Notes under the pieces: model-generated
Databases searched by the model: none
Told to the model about the DNA's origin: nothing
What the model saw: only the letters and a program-made list of their open reading frames with translations
Origin: an uncultured Faecalibacterium sp.
GTDB lineage: Bacteria > Bacillota > Clostridia > Oscillospirales > Ruminococcaceae
Length of the DNA: 64,000 nucleotides
Direction of reading: 5' to 3'
Assembly: GCA_934548045.1 (NCBI GenBank)
Contig: CAKTEM010000003.1
Coordinates: 62,001 to 126,000 of the forward strand
Translations under genes and position numbers: made by a program
Part shown: piece after piece, positions 1 to 7,857 of the stretch
How the letters are laid out: every line of letters begins with the position of its first letter
How positions within the stretch are numbered: position 1 is the first letter of the stretch

Positions 1-727
1 AAAACAGAACGACTTCAAGATTTTTGCGGCGAATGGTTTCTTCCTCGTCAGTGGTATCAAAGCCGCACATCCGTTTGACAATATAACGGGAAAGCTCTGC
101 TTCCGCGAAATTGTTCTCGTCAAAGTTTCGCAAAGAAGGATCAAATTGCTTGTCGAATTCCTCAGAACGGACATAAACCTGCGCAATGAAGTTACCGCTT
201 TCTCTTGAAAAACTGATATAGCTGTATGGAACAGCAGAGTTTGGAAAGCGAAGTGCTTTTCGCGCGCGCGTGCGGCTGTCCAGTTCGTATTTTACAAAAT
301 CTACGATGTACAGATATGGGCATCCGGTGCGGCCAGTGGAGAACGCACGGCCGCTTCGTTGCCAAGCCTGATTGCCGGCCTGTAATGCACTGCAAAACTC
401 GATTGCGAATAGAATGGTCTCCAGACCGTTTTCAACATAAGTGACAATCGCGTCTGGTGTTTCATCCAGAAAACTGCCGCTGTTTCTCAGACCTGTAAAA
501 ATGTTGGATTCCCATCGACTACGGCCAGCTTTGTTAAATCCCGGGAGCAATTCCAGCTGCCACTCGAAGGAATATCTAAGATAGTTGAAGCGGATGTTGT
601 AAACGATCGTGGATGGCGACAGCAGCGACACATTTACAAAATTTGGACGTGTTTCGTCTAATATGAGCTTGGCAATGCGCTCACATTCCACAATGTTATC
701 GCCATGGATTCGGTAAATTCTTGGCAT
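1..727 (-). CDS. Nuclease-like protein, partial (cut by window edge)
   Basis: Reading leftward from the ATG at 725-727, the frame stays open for 242 codons to the window edge, so the C-terminus is missing. AAGGAGGTTGT lies about 4 bases upstream of the ATG, a strong ribosome site. The protein begins MPRIYRIHGDNIVECER. A conserved-looking core at residues 88-125 has DETPDAIV, then ETILFAIEF and AGNQAWQRSGRA. The spaced P-D (91-92) and E110 fit a PD-(D/E)xK nuclease core with a Gln variant nearby, so a restriction-type endonuclease is a reasonable guess, but I do not recognise the family with certainty. It has no signal peptide or membrane segment. It sits 77 bases downstream of the LysR gene. 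Existence of the gene is well supported; the function is inferred from one motif. Confidence 0.7.
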   Translation of the reverse strand, partial: MPRIYRIHGDNIVECERIAKLILDETRPNFVNVSLLSPSTIVYNIRFNYLRYSFEWQLELLPGFNKAGRSRWESNIFTGLRNSGSFLDETPDAIVTYVENGLETILFAIEFCSALQAGNQAWQRSGRAFSTGRTGCPYLYIVDFVKYELDSRTRARKALRFPNSAVPYSYISFSRESGNFIAQVYVRSEEFDKQFDPSLRNFDENNFAEAELSRYIVKRMCGFDTTDEEETIRRKNLEVVLF

Positions 728-804
728 AGTACAACCTCCTTCTGCTCAGAGCTTTCTGTCTACACGAGAAGTATCATATCGGGATTTGATCGTTTTTTGT
801 GTGT

Positions 805-1683
805 TTATCCTTTCTGCACCAGCTCAATAAAGAGCTTCATCTGAGGGGTCAGCCATTTATCGCGGTGATAGAACAGCTGGCGGTGCATTTGCAACTGACA
901 TTCGGGAACATTCAGCCGGGCGACAGTTCCGGCGGCGAGTGCAGGCCGGACGATATATTCGGGCAAAAAGGAAAGGCCCATCCCACGCTCGACCATCTGG
1001 CAAAGCTGCGCCGCACTGCCCAGCTCAAGATACGGATGAATTTCCAGACCCTGCGCGGCAAGGCACTGGTCGAGGGCGTCACGGTAGCTCATCCCCCGTT
1101 CGGTCAGGAGGAATTCCTGCCGGGTCAGCTCTTCGAGGGTCACGACCTCCTGCCCGGCCAGCGGATGCCCGGCCGGTGCGACAAAACAGACCGGCTCTGG
1201 CGTATCGACCGCTAAAACGATGCTGGAAAGCAGGATGGGCTGGTCGAGGGTGTAGGCGAGGTCGGTCTGATTCGATGCCAACATCCGGAGCATTTCGTCG
1301 GCGGTGGCGGTGCGCAGAACCAGCTCCACCTGCGGACAACGGGCGTGGTACTGCCGGAGCAGGTCGGGCAGGAACGCGCTGGATACCGAGTCGGCTAGCG
1401 CAACACGCAGAGTTCCCCGGATCTGCTGTTCCGGCTGCAAAGCAGCTTTGGCCTGCTGTGCCGTCGTCAGCAGAGAACGGGCGTAGTTCTGAAAAATCTG
1501 ACCGGCGTCGGTCAGGCGGACGGTCTTTCCCACCCGGTCAAACAGCGGCGTTTCCAGCTCGGATTCGAGCTGTGCGATTTGGGAGGAAACTGCCGACTGG
1601 GAATAGCCCAGCTCTCGTGCTGCCTGCGAAAAGCTGTGAAGTTCGGCGACATGCAAAAAGGTGTTGACGGTGCGCAGTTCCAT
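805..1683 (-). CDS. LysR-family transcriptional regulator
   Basis: Encodes 292 residues, the usual LysR length. Residues 1-60 form the winged helix-turn-helix (ELRTVNTFLHVAELHSFSQA, then AARELGYSQSAVSSQI and the LysR signature TPLFDR at 46-51). Residues about 90-290 match the periplasmic-binding-like effector domain. The start is set by GCGGAGG 6 bases upstream of the ATG, just after the TrmO stop. It is the second gene of a TrmO-LysR pair with a 12-base gap, so the two are probably cotranscribed. LysR proteins usually regulate a divergent neighbour, but none is divergent here, so the target and co-inducer are unknown. Confidence 0.93.
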   Translation of the reverse strand: MELRTVNTFLHVAELHSFSQAARELGYSQSAVSSQIAQLESELETPLFDRVGKTVRLTDAGQIFQNYARSLLTTAQQAKAALQPEQQIRGTLRVALADSVSSAFLPDLLRQYHARCPQVELVLRTATADEMLRMLASNQTDLAYTLDQPILLSSIVLAVDTPEPVCFVAPAGHPLAGQEVVTLEELTRQEFLLTERGMSYRDALDQCLAAQGLEIHPYLELGSAAQLCQMVERGMGLSFLPEYIVRPALAAGTVARLNVPECQLQMHRQLFYHRDKWLTPQMKLFIELVQKG

Positions 1684-1695
1684 GCAGACCTCCGC

Positions 1696-2400
1696 TCAGC
1701 GTCGGGTGATGCCGGTCACGGTCAGGATTTCGCCGTCAACTTTGAAGTGGACTTCCAGTCCGCCGAATTCCATGCCGTAGATGCGTTCCGGGTCGTGCTG
1801 ATAGGAGGGCCGGGGGTCGTGTTCCAGCACGCCGGTCAGGCCGTCACGCTCGTCGGCAGGAACACGGTTCCAGAGTTCTTCCGGACATTCGACCTGCAAT
1901 TTGTGCATCTGGGTCTGTGCCGTGAAGCCGGCCGAAGCATCCGGGTGACAGTCAGCGTAGGGGATATATGGCTTGATGTCGTAGATGGGCGTTCCGTCCA
2001 TCAGGTCGGCACCGCGCACGATGAGAACCGGGCCGACTTCCGGGCGGAACTCGATTCTTTCCAGCTTGACGCTGGACAGGCCCAGCGGATTCGGGCGGAA
2101 AGGCGAACGGGTCGCAAAAACGCCCATCCGGGTATTTCCGCCCAGACGGGGAGGACGGACGGTCGGCGACCAGCTGTCACGCACCGCACCCGAGAACTGC
2201 CACATCAGCCAGATGTGGCTGAACTCTTCCAGACCGCGCACGGCGTCGGCGTTGCGATATTCGGGCGTAAAAATGACCTCGCCGCGCAGGCTGTCCACCA
2301 GTCCGCTTTGGCGTGGGATGCCGAACTTGGTCGGGAAGGCAGTGTGGATGTGCGCGATGACTTTCAGGGTCATGGCTTCGGGGAAAGTTTTTTCTGTCAT
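1696..2400 (-). CDS. trmO: tRNA (N6-threonylcarbamoyladenosine37) methyltransferase TrmO (TsaA/YaeB)
   Basis: Encodes 234 residues. The N-terminal half carries the TrmO/YaeB hallmarks: FPTKFGIPRQSGLV near residue 23, LEEFSHIWLMWQF near 56, and the signature RMGVFATRSPFRPNPLGLS near 90. Known family members use SAM to N6-methylate t6A37 in tRNAs reading ACY codons. The chosen start (MTEKTFPEAM) has GGCAGGAGG just upstream. A longer in-frame start at 2439 would add 13 residues but has no ribosome site. It heads the TrmO-LysR transcription unit, and a repeat element (2474-2529) separates it from the S24 repressor gene. Confidence 0.93.
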   Translation of the reverse strand: MTEKTFPEAMTLKVIAHIHTAFPTKFGIPRQSGLVDSLRGEVIFTPEYRNADAVRGLEEFSHIWLMWQFSGAVRDSWSPTVRPPRLGGNTRMGVFATRSPFRPNPLGLSSVKLERIEFRPEVGPVLIVRGADLMDGTPIYDIKPYIPYADCHPDASAGFTAQTQMHKLQVECPEELWNRVPADERDGLTGVLEHDPRPSYQHDPERIYGMEFGGLEVHFKVDGEILTVTGITRR

Positions 2401-2473
2401 AAGATGCCTCCTGCCACAGAACACAGGGCGCAGTTGCATCGAAGCCTGTGGCGATTTGACGGGATTTCCGGAT

Positions 2474-2529
2474 ATGCCAAAGGCTCTCCCTTTGGGAGAG
2501 CTGGCGAACGAATGTGAGACTGAGAGGGC
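2474..2529. repeat. Intergenic repeat element, short copy
   Basis: This segment begins TGCCAAAGGCTCTCCC, contains the hairpin GCTCTCCC/GGGAGAGC, and ends ACTGAGAGGGC. The same two ends bound a longer copy at 29971-30070, with different interior hairpins. It sits between the 3' end of the S24 repressor gene and trmO. It looks like one member of a dispersed, hairpin-forming repeat family rather than a transposon, as it has no coding capacity. Confidence 0.7.
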
Positions 2530-3164
2530 TATAATGCGCGGCAGAATCCGACCGCCTTGCCTTCAATTTGTAATTCTTCCAATTGAGGGCCGGTGTAGAT
2601 CATGGGAGGACAGACGGCGGCGTTGTCGGCCAGCAGCATGACTGTCTCGCCCTGCCGGTGAAAATGTTTTAAGGTAGCCTCATCACCGACCCGGACAGCG
2701 GCGATTTCGCCTTGCTCGACCTCGGGCTGGCGGCGGATGCAGACGATGTCACCGTCGCAGATGGTCGGAGCCATGCTGTTTCCGTGGCAGGTCAGCGCGA
2801 AATCGGCACGCCACGCGGACGGAACACCGATGTAACACTCGATGTTCTGCTCGGCGGTGATGGGCGTGCCGCAGGCGATGGAGCCGATGAGCGGTACCTG
2901 TGTCATGGCAGGCAGGGGTTCAAAGCCCGGCGGCGGTGCGGACGGAACCGGTGCTGTCGGAATGTCCAGCCCCAGCAGCCATGCCGGAGTGGTATCGAGG
3001 GCGGCGGCCAGCTCTTCCAGCTTGGACTGCGGCAGGTCGTTGACCCCTTTTTCCAGTTTAGTGATGGAGGATTTGGAGCGATAGCCCATCCGCTCCGCAA
3101 GCTCCTCCTGCGATAAGCCGAGTTCATCCCGGCGTTGGCGTATCCTGTGGGAAAGTTTCGACAT
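2529..3164 (-). CDS. XRE-type helix-turn-helix repressor with S24 (LexA/CI-like) self-cleavage domain
   Basis: Encodes 211 residues. Residues 3-60 are a Cro/CI-type helix-turn-helix (LSQEELAERMGYRSKSSITK). A Pro-rich linker spans 68-85, followed by an S24 peptidase domain. The likely cleavage site is Cys98-Gly99 in SIACGTPI. The catalytic dyad is Ser130 (HGNSMAPT) and Lys166 (ATLKHF). Known relatives are phage CI repressors and HdiR-type regulators that self-cleave on RecA activation after DNA damage. The gene is divergent from a small HTH gene at 3382, and its promoter (3240-3268) overlaps the shared operator region, as in a lysogeny switch. The arrangement suggests a phage-derived switch. 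Confidence 0.92.
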   Translation of the reverse strand: MSKLSHRIRQRRDELGLSQEELAERMGYRSKSSITKLEKGVNDLPQSKLEELAAALDTTPAWLLGLDIPTAPVPSAPPPGFEPLPAMTQVPLIGSIACGTPITAEQNIECYIGVPSAWRADFALTCHGNSMAPTICDGDIVCIRRQPEVEQGEIAAVRVGDEATLKHFHRQGETVMLLADNAAVCPPMIYTGPQLEELQIEGKAVGFCRAL

Positions 3165-3239
3165 AAAAAGCCTCGCTTTCTGCCGTCTGGAAACGTCTGT
3201 GAGCAGAAAAAAAGACGTATTTCAGATAGCTTTGAAGCC

Positions 3240-3268
3240 AGTATAACAAAAAATTTACTAAAATTCAA
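3240..3268 (-). promoter_or_regulatory. Promoter of the S24 repressor gene
   Basis: On the minus strand TTGAAT (3263-3268) and TATACT (3240-3245) are separated by 17 bases. The -35 box overlaps a CAACT element at 3266-3270 that recurs beside the opposing promoter, which suits autoregulation. Confidence 0.7.
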
Positions 3269-3296
3269 CTATTTTCGAGCGATTTTGGGAAAACGG

Positions 3297-3331
3297 TTGA
3301 CAAATAATCAACTTGCAACTATACTACAACT
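3297..3331 (+). promoter_or_regulatory. Promoter and CAACT-repeat operator of the phage-type small genes
   Basis: A consensus promoter, TTGACA (3297-3302), 17 bases, TATACT (3320-3325), drives the genes at 3382 and 3648. CAACT occurs at 3309, 3316 and 3327, with TAACT at 3340. The -35 region also lies in an inverted repeat, GTTGA/TCAAC (3296-3312). These are likely repressor sites; occupancy would block this promoter. Confidence 0.75.
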
Positions 3332-3381
3332 AAAGATTGTAACTAATGGCTGAAATGTAAAACTGAAAGGAGAAGAAAACT

Positions 3382-3651
3382 ATGACAGATACCCAAAAGA
3401 TTCGGGAATACATCGACACGCAGGGCTTTAAGATCGGATACGTTGCTCGGGTGCTGGAAATCTCGCCGAATACCCTGCGGCTGAAACTGCTTGGCGAGAC
3501 GGATTTCAAGGTCAGTGAGGCGGACAAGCTCTCACATCTGCTGGAACTGACCCGGGAACAGCGCGACGCCTGCTTTTTCGCGCCGGAAGTCTACTGGACG
3601 ACCAAGCTTCCGCGCCGGCAGAGAACAGGCACAGAAAGGAGCAGCTCATGA
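3382..3651 (+). CDS. Small helix-turn-helix protein, Cro-like
   Basis: Encodes 89 residues with GAAAGGAG upstream of the ATG. Residues 12-60 (GFKIGYVARVLEISPNTLRL, KLLGETDFKVSEADKLSHLL) have the pattern of a Cro/CI-like helix-turn-helix. The C-terminus is basic and unstructured. It is divergent from the S24 repressor and overlaps the next gene by 4 bases (ATGA), so it sits where cro or an early regulator would in a temperate phage. I do not recognise a named family. Confidence 0.75.
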   Translation: MTDTQKIREYIDTQGFKIGYVARVLEISPNTLRLKLLGETDFKVSEADKLSHLLELTREQRDACFFAPEVYWTTKLPRRQRTGTERSSS

Positions 3652-3965
3652 CACACGAACAGGTTTTGAAGACCAAGAACGCACTTCGCTGCTATGGAAC
3701 CCGGCAGTGGGCGAGAAGTCCGGCCAACCGCGGCTGGTCGAAAGCCATCGAAAAGACACTGGATTATTACGACGAAAAAGACCCGACCCGGGCAAACCTG
3801 CTCCGCCTGCGCTATCTGGAACGCTGCGGCGAGGAAGAGACCATCGAGCGGCTGAACATCGGGCGGACGACCTACCAGAAAGCCCAGCTCGACCTGCTGA
3901 GTACGGTCGCCGTCTATGCCGCCGGGGAGGGAGCGTTTGCCCCGAAAGACCACCTGTGGGGCTGA
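3648..3965 (+). CDS. Phage-type transcriptional regulator, ArpU/sigma-70 region 4-like
   Basis: Encodes 105 residues. The C-terminal half (RANLLRLRYLERCGEEETI, then ERLNIGRTTYQKAQLDLLS) resembles the region-4-like helix-turn-helix of ArpU/RinA-type late regulators of Firmicutes phages. It is translationally coupled to the preceding HTH gene. No integrase, terminase or structural gene follows, so this is at most a remnant or domesticated fragment of a phage control region. The assignment rests on helix pattern and context. Confidence 0.65.
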   Translation: MTHEQVLKTKNALRCYGTRQWARSPANRGWSKAIEKTLDYYDEKDPTRANLLRLRYLERCGEEETIERLNIGRTTYQKAQLDLLSTVAVYAAGEGAFAPKDHLWG

Positions 3966-3975
3966 CCCGAGCAGC

Positions 3976-4011
3976 AAAAAGCCCTTTCGGACGAGATTTT
4001 CCGAAAGGGCT
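3976..4011 (-). terminator. Terminator downstream of the 54-residue membrane protein gene
   Basis: A perfect 11-bp stem (AGCCCTTTCGG 3980-3990 with CCGAAAGGGCT 4001-4011) is followed on the minus strand by a T run (3976-3979). The stem can also serve the convergent gene ending at 3965. Confidence 0.75.
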
Positions 4012-4016
4012 GGGTA

Positions 4017-4181
4017 TTATTGCTTCTTCTTTTCGGGGGTGTCGCAGTGCTGGTGGCAGGACGAGCAGTTGCCGCCGCAGCCCTCACCTTTCCAGCCGCC
4101 CTGTTTGGAGATCCAAACAACGGCCAGCGCGAACAGTACGATCAGAACCACCAGAGTAATAATTCCACGAATCGTCAGCAT
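4017..4181 (-). CDS. Small Cys-rich membrane protein, FeoB-associated type
   Basis: Encodes 54 residues. Residues 2-24 form one transmembrane helix (IITLVVLIVLFALAVVW). The tail carries a cysteine motif, GCGGNCSSCHQHC, and ends KKKQ. This layout matches the 'FeoB-associated Cys-rich membrane protein' family found beside ferrous iron transporters. No feoA or feoB is visible in the window, so the gene is either orphaned or acts at a distance. GAGAGGTC upstream is a moderate ribosome site. Confidence 0.8.
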   Translation of the reverse strand: MLTIRGIITLVVLIVLFALAVVWISKQGGWKGEGCGGNCSSCHQHCDTPEKKKQ

Positions 4182-4336
4182 AAAAAGACCTCTCTCTTGC
4201 GCCGAAAGGCGCAGTGAACTCTACCACAGTATACATCATTTTGTATCAAAGAGCAACCAAAACATCGCACGCAGGCCGAAAATGTGCCGGAACACCGCGC
4301 CGTTCCATTGAAAAAACGGCAAATGAAAATTTGGGC

Positions 4337-4365
4337 TTGCAATTCCTCCGAAGGCATGGTATAAT
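4337..4365 (+). promoter_or_regulatory. tRNA-Val promoter
   Basis: TTGCAA (4337-4342), 17 bases, TATAAT (4360-4365). The tRNA begins 17 bases after the -10 box. Confidence 0.85.
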
Positions 4366-4381
4366 ATCACTGTTCCAATTT

Positions 4382-4458
4382 GGAGGATTAGCTCAGCTGG
4401 TTAGAGCATCTGCATCACACGCAGGGGGTCTGGGGTTCGAGTCCCTAATTCTCCACCA
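4382..4458 (+). tRNA. tRNA-Val (anticodon CAC)
   Basis: A 77-base cloverleaf. The acceptor stem is GGAGGAT paired with ATTCTCC (one G-U), followed by a genomically encoded CCA. The D arm is GCTC...GAGC. The anticodon stem TCTGC/GCAGG encloses the loop ATCACAC, which places U33 before anticodon CAC (reads GUG). The T arm is TGGGG/CCCTA with loop TTCGAGT. It has its own promoter and a terminator just downstream. Confidence 0.93.
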
Positions 4459-4466
4459 TACAGTTC

Positions 4467-4511
4467 GTACCCAAACCTGATTCTTTATGAAAAAGGTTCG
4501 GGTACGTTTTT
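4467..4511 (+). terminator. Terminator of tRNA-Val
   Basis: GTACCCAAACCT (4467-4478) pairs with AGGTTCGGGTAC (4494-4505) with one mismatch, followed by GTTTTT. Confidence 0.85.
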
Positions 4512-4558
4512 GTTTGTCGAGGATTCTACGGCGAGAGTACGCCGAGCGATAAACGAGT

Positions 4559-4598
4559 AAAGGCAGGGTATCACCATGAAGGTGGTATCCTGCCTTTT
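4559..4598. terminator. Strong hairpin, probable terminator
   Basis: AAAGGCAGG...CACC (4559-4575) pairs with GGTG...CCTGCCTTTT (4581-4598), giving a long stem with an A/T-flanked base that can work in both directions. No gene lies between it and the tRNA terminator. Confidence 0.6.
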
Positions 4599-4677
4599 GC
4601 CATATCAAGCTATTCTTTCGTTGGAGAGTATGATATACTCAGCGCAGTTCAACAAATGAAATTTACGGAAGAGTATG

Positions 4678-5164
4678 ATGGACAGACCAATAACAACTCT
4701 ATTTATGCTGATGTCTTTGGATGGAAAAATAAGTCCGGGCGCATCGGATGATTTGGACGTAGACAAGGATTTCCCCAAGATAGACGGGGTTGAAAGAGGG
4801 GCTGCCTCAGTATTATGAGATCGAGCAGACAACTGACATTTGGTCTTTTAACACCGGGCGTGTGCAGGAAAAGCTGTCGCTGAAAGATGCTCTTTGCAAA
4901 TTGAAATCATCGTATGGATGCGAAAGATTGACGATTCAAAGCGGCGGAACAGTGAACGGATTGTTCCTTCGTGAGAAGTTGTTTGATTATGTTGATGTCG
5001 TTGTGGCTCCGGTGCTGGTTGGCGGTAAAGAAACTGCTTCTTTAATAGATGGTCGTTCCATTCTTTCAGAAAATGAACTATCGGAGCTGGGCGTGTTGAA
5101 ACTGATTGACTGTACCATTTTAAATAACTCGTATATCAGAGTTTGCTATCAAGTGATTCGATGA
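4678..5164 (+). pseudogene. Broken RibD/dihydrofolate-reductase-type protein
   Basis: The first frame starts at ATG 4678 and reads MDRPITTLFMLMSLDGKISP, a typical RibD C-terminal-domain start, but hits a stop at 4816. The same protein continues in the +1 frame from about 4790 (KEGLPQYYEIEQTTDIWSFN) to the stop at 5162-5164, so there is a one-base frameshift near 4787-4793. From memory of the family, about 45-50 residues are also missing between the 'FNTGRVQ' and 'LSLKDAL' segments, which are here joined directly. Intact relatives are NADPH-dependent reductases of about 230 residues. Both lesions together argue for a true pseudogene rather than a sequencing error. Confidence 0.8.
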
Positions 5165-5273
5165 CAAATTCGTGTTTGGAGAACGGAACAATGTGATTTT
5201 ATCGGGCAGGGATAGCACTTTGCCCGGCACTATGGTATACTCGGCTCAACGATTGAGAAAAGGAGTGCCACAC

Positions 5274-5633
5274 ATGATGACTTTTGTTTGTTACCCCAAG
5301 TGCACGACCTGCCAGAAAGCGCGGAAATGGCTGGATGAAAACAAAATCGATTACGAAGTCCGGGATATCAAAACGGAAAATCCGTCTGCAGAAGAGCTGG
5401 CCGCATGGTACAAGACCAGCGGTCTTCCGCTGAAAAAATTCTTTAACACCAGTGGACTGCTGTACAAATCCATGAACCTGAAAGAAAAACTGCCCGGCAT
5501 GAGCGAGGACGAGATGCTGAAACTGCTCGCCACCGATGGAATGTTGGCAAAGCGTCCACTAGTGATTAGTGACGGCGTGGTTCTGGTGGGCTTCAAAGAG
5601 GCCGACTGGGAAAAGCAGTTAAAAAATAACTGA
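5274..5633 (+). CDS. ArsC/Spx-family (glutaredoxin-like) protein
   Basis: Encodes 119 residues, the usual length. The N-terminus CYPKCTTCQKARKWLDENKI carries a CxxC pair (Cys10, Cys13), as in Spx and the Spx/MgsR branch. Later segments (GLPLKKFFNTSGLLYK; LLATDGMLAKRPLV) match the ArsC/YffB fold, including the Arg-Pro of the conserved RP motif. The chosen ATG has AGGAGTG upstream; a frame open from 5172 has no ribosome site. Function could be redox regulation or reductase activity. The family does not by itself imply arsenate reduction, and no ars genes are nearby. Confidence 0.88.
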   Translation: MMTFVCYPKCTTCQKARKWLDENKIDYEVRDIKTENPSAEELAAWYKTSGLPLKKFFNTSGLLYKSMNLKEKLPGMSEDEMLKLLATDGMLAKRPLVISDGVVLVGFKEADWEKQLKNN

Positions 5634-5643
5634 CGGGAAGAAA

Positions 5644-6414
5644 ATGACGATGATACAAAAGAATGAGATTCCGATTCTGGAATATGATTTTGACTCGCCG
5701 GAGGTCATTCAGCCCAGCCATGACGCAAAAAATTTGGACCTGCCCGAAAAGTGCATCTTCGCCTTTCTGGGAGCGACGATCGACGAGTACGCGATGGAAG
5801 TGGACGCAGAAGTTGCGGATATGTTTGAAACGACGACCAAGAGCTATCCGATTTACATCGTCCGAAAGGACGGCGAGGAGTTCTGCCTGTGTCAGGCACC
5901 GCTCGGAGCATCTGCTGCGGCACAGTTCATGGACTGCCTGATCGCCTGCGGATGCAGGAAGATCATCTCGGCTGGTTCATGCGGTGTTCTGGTCGATTTG
6001 CAGGAAAACGAATTTCTGGTGCCGACGAAAGCTCTCCGCGACGAGGGAACGTCCTACCACTATCTGCCGGCTTCCCGGTATGTGGAAATCGACCGGATGG
6101 CACTGGATGCCATCGAAAAGACCTTTGCAACGCTGAATCTGCCCTTCCGGGAGTGTACGACTTGGACGACAGACGGCTTTTTCCGTGAGACGAAAGATAT
6201 GGTCGAGTACCGCAAGGCCGAGGGCTGTTCGACCGTCGAGATGGAGTGTGCGGCTCTGGCGGCCTGCGCCCAGAAACGGGGTGCAGTGTTCGGACAGATT
6301 TTGTATACGGCGGATTCGCTGGCAAATGTCTATGCACACGATGACCGGGATTGGGGCAGGAGTTCGTTGCGGAAGGCGTTGGAAATTTGCATCGAGATGC
6401 TGAGGAATTTTTGA
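5644..6414 (+). CDS. Nucleoside phosphorylase (PNP/UDP family)
   Basis: Encodes 256 residues. The family core is visible: CQAPLGASAAAQFMDCLIACG (glycine-rich phosphate region, about 82-102), ISAGSCGVL (about 108-116), and the purine/uridine phosphorylase signature STVEMECAALAACAQKRG (about 197-214), where the Glu pair in VEME binds the ribose. Family members cleave nucleosides with phosphate to free base and ribose-1-phosphate. The sequence resembles the uridine phosphorylase branch, but substrate cannot be fixed by eye. It begins 10 bases after the ArsC/Spx stop and is probably cotranscribed with it. Confidence 0.88.
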   Translation: MTMIQKNEIPILEYDFDSPEVIQPSHDAKNLDLPEKCIFAFLGATIDEYAMEVDAEVADMFETTTKSYPIYIVRKDGEEFCLCQAPLGASAAAQFMDCLIACGCRKIISAGSCGVLVDLQENEFLVPTKALRDEGTSYHYLPASRYVEIDRMALDAIEKTFATLNLPFRECTTWTTDGFFRETKDMVEYRKAEGCSTVEMECAALAACAQKRGAVFGQILYTADSLANVYAHDDRDWGRSSLRKALEICIEMLRNF

Positions 6415-6463
6415 ATGGAAAAAGTTGAGCAATCATAGAAGCAGTTTTTAGGAGGAAAAGGCT

Positions 6464-7603
6464 GTGCGTTACACGATTCGACATTTTGATTTGCCACTTC
6501 TTACATTTGAAGCAAAAGTAGACAGTGCAGATACAGAACTGCATATCGTAAAAATTTATGAAGAAAACCGGACGTTTTTTCCATTGAATTTAAACGTATC
6601 AGATGAAGGTGTAGAAAAATGGCTCCGGCATCGTACGATTCCAAAGAATCGGGCTTATGTGGATGCACTGCTTTCCAAAGTGGGGCTCTCGTTGAATCGT
6701 CCTCTGGGAATCATTACGGTCTGTAAGGGGCTTTCGCTGAATGACTGTTTCTGGGTAGATGCAGAAGGATCTGGAGATACTTTTGAAAAAGTGAATCTTT
6801 ACGACAATCGATTTAGTCAGATACTGGCGGCGATTGCTTTTACTGGCTATGGCAGTAATGTGCGTACTTCGCTTGCTTCTTCTCCGGAATTTTCAACGAA
6901 CGGAATGTTGCCGAAATGCTGGCGGAGACAGAACGGAAAAATCTATCTCTATAAGGGTGGTACAGCCGGTTTTAGCAACCTTGGATTTGAGCCATATTCG
7001 GAGCTGTATGCTTATCAGGTGGCTCAGAAAATGGGTGTGAATGCGATTCAATATACCTTGACAAAGGACTTGAAAAAGACGCTTTGTTCAAAATGTGAGC
7101 TGTTTACTAGTAAAGAGTATTCGTATCTTTCAGCCGGTGAACTTGTACCCAAAGGCGGCATGAAGGCAGTTCGTGCTTGCTATGAAATGTTGGGGCAGCC
7201 TTTTGTGGATGCATTGGATGATATGATTGTTTTTGATGCACTTATCTGCAACACTGACCGCCATCTTGGAAATTTTGGTGTGCTCATCGAAAATAAAACG
7301 AATACAATCGCATCGCCATCACCGCTATTTGATCATGGAAATTCACTGTTCAGTATGGGTGGTGTAGACATCTGGGAAAATCAGAAAGAATTCGATGTCT
7401 ACGCAAAAACATTACTTCCAATGTTATATGATGATTTCTTTACCGAGGCGAAAAAAGTTTTGAAACCAAGGCATCGCGCAATGCTCCATAAACTTCTGGA
7501 CTTTCATTTTGAACGCAGAGCAACTCGTTATAATCTGCCGCAGAACCGCCTGAAAATGATTGAAAAAGAAGTGCGACGGAGGGCGAGCGTTCTGCTGGAG
7601 TAA
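6464..7603 (+). CDS. HipA-like serine/threonine kinase without an adjacent HipB
   Basis: Encodes 379 residues from a GTG with AGGAGGAAAAG upstream. The kinase fold is recognisable. A Lys-containing IYLYKGG (about 164-170) may be the ATP-binding lysine. The catalytic loop is ICNTDRHLGNFGVLIE (about 259-274). The metal-binding FDHGNSLF (about 289) replaces the usual DFDxS. This is the PI3/4-like HipA/CtkA fold. No antitoxin-type HTH gene is adjacent on either side. The coding sequence is visibly more AT-rich than its neighbours, suggesting recent acquisition. It could be a CtkA-like stand-alone kinase rather than a persistence toxin. Confidence 0.82.
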   Translation: MRYTIRHFDLPLLTFEAKVDSADTELHIVKIYEENRTFFPLNLNVSDEGVEKWLRHRTIPKNRAYVDALLSKVGLSLNRPLGIITVCKGLSLNDCFWVDAEGSGDTFEKVNLYDNRFSQILAAIAFTGYGSNVRTSLASSPEFSTNGMLPKCWRRQNGKIYLYKGGTAGFSNLGFEPYSELYAYQVAQKMGVNAIQYTLTKDLKKTLCSKCELFTSKEYSYLSAGELVPKGGMKAVRACYEMLGQPFVDALDDMIVFDALICNTDRHLGNFGVLIENKTNTIASPSPLFDHGNSLFSMGGVDIWENQKEFDVYAKTLLPMLYDDFFTEAKKVLKPRHRAMLHKLLDFHFERRATRYNLPQNRLKMIEKEVRRRASVLLE

Positions 7604-7857
7604 GCTGGATTTAGAATTGCAGATGGAAAAAGATTCTGTTATTGGATAGAATAGGATGCAAGACCATAAATTGTTTGAGCAGAATATCTAAAAAGGAACG
7701 CTGCTCTTTGTCTGTTCCGCTGATTTGTTCTTTCAGCAAAGAAAATTTACTGACACCTCTTGACGATGTGTCACGATGTGCTATATCATGAATCTGACAA
7801 ATGATTGCATTATCGATGAAAATATCTCTGAAACACATAAAAGAGAGGAATTGCCCT

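Noticed and set aside
4020..4217. Plus-strand frame of 65 codons
   Set aside because: Antisense to the 54-residue Cys-rich membrane protein, which has a clear helix and motif.
4393..4608. 71-codon minus-strand frame across the tRNA
   Set aside because: It runs antisense through tRNA-Val and its terminator.
7604..7857. Possible gene in the 254-base gap before the secreted protein
   Set aside because: Only short frames without ribosome sites; I see AT-rich DNA with short direct repeats (GATGTGTCACGATGTG) but nothing assignable.
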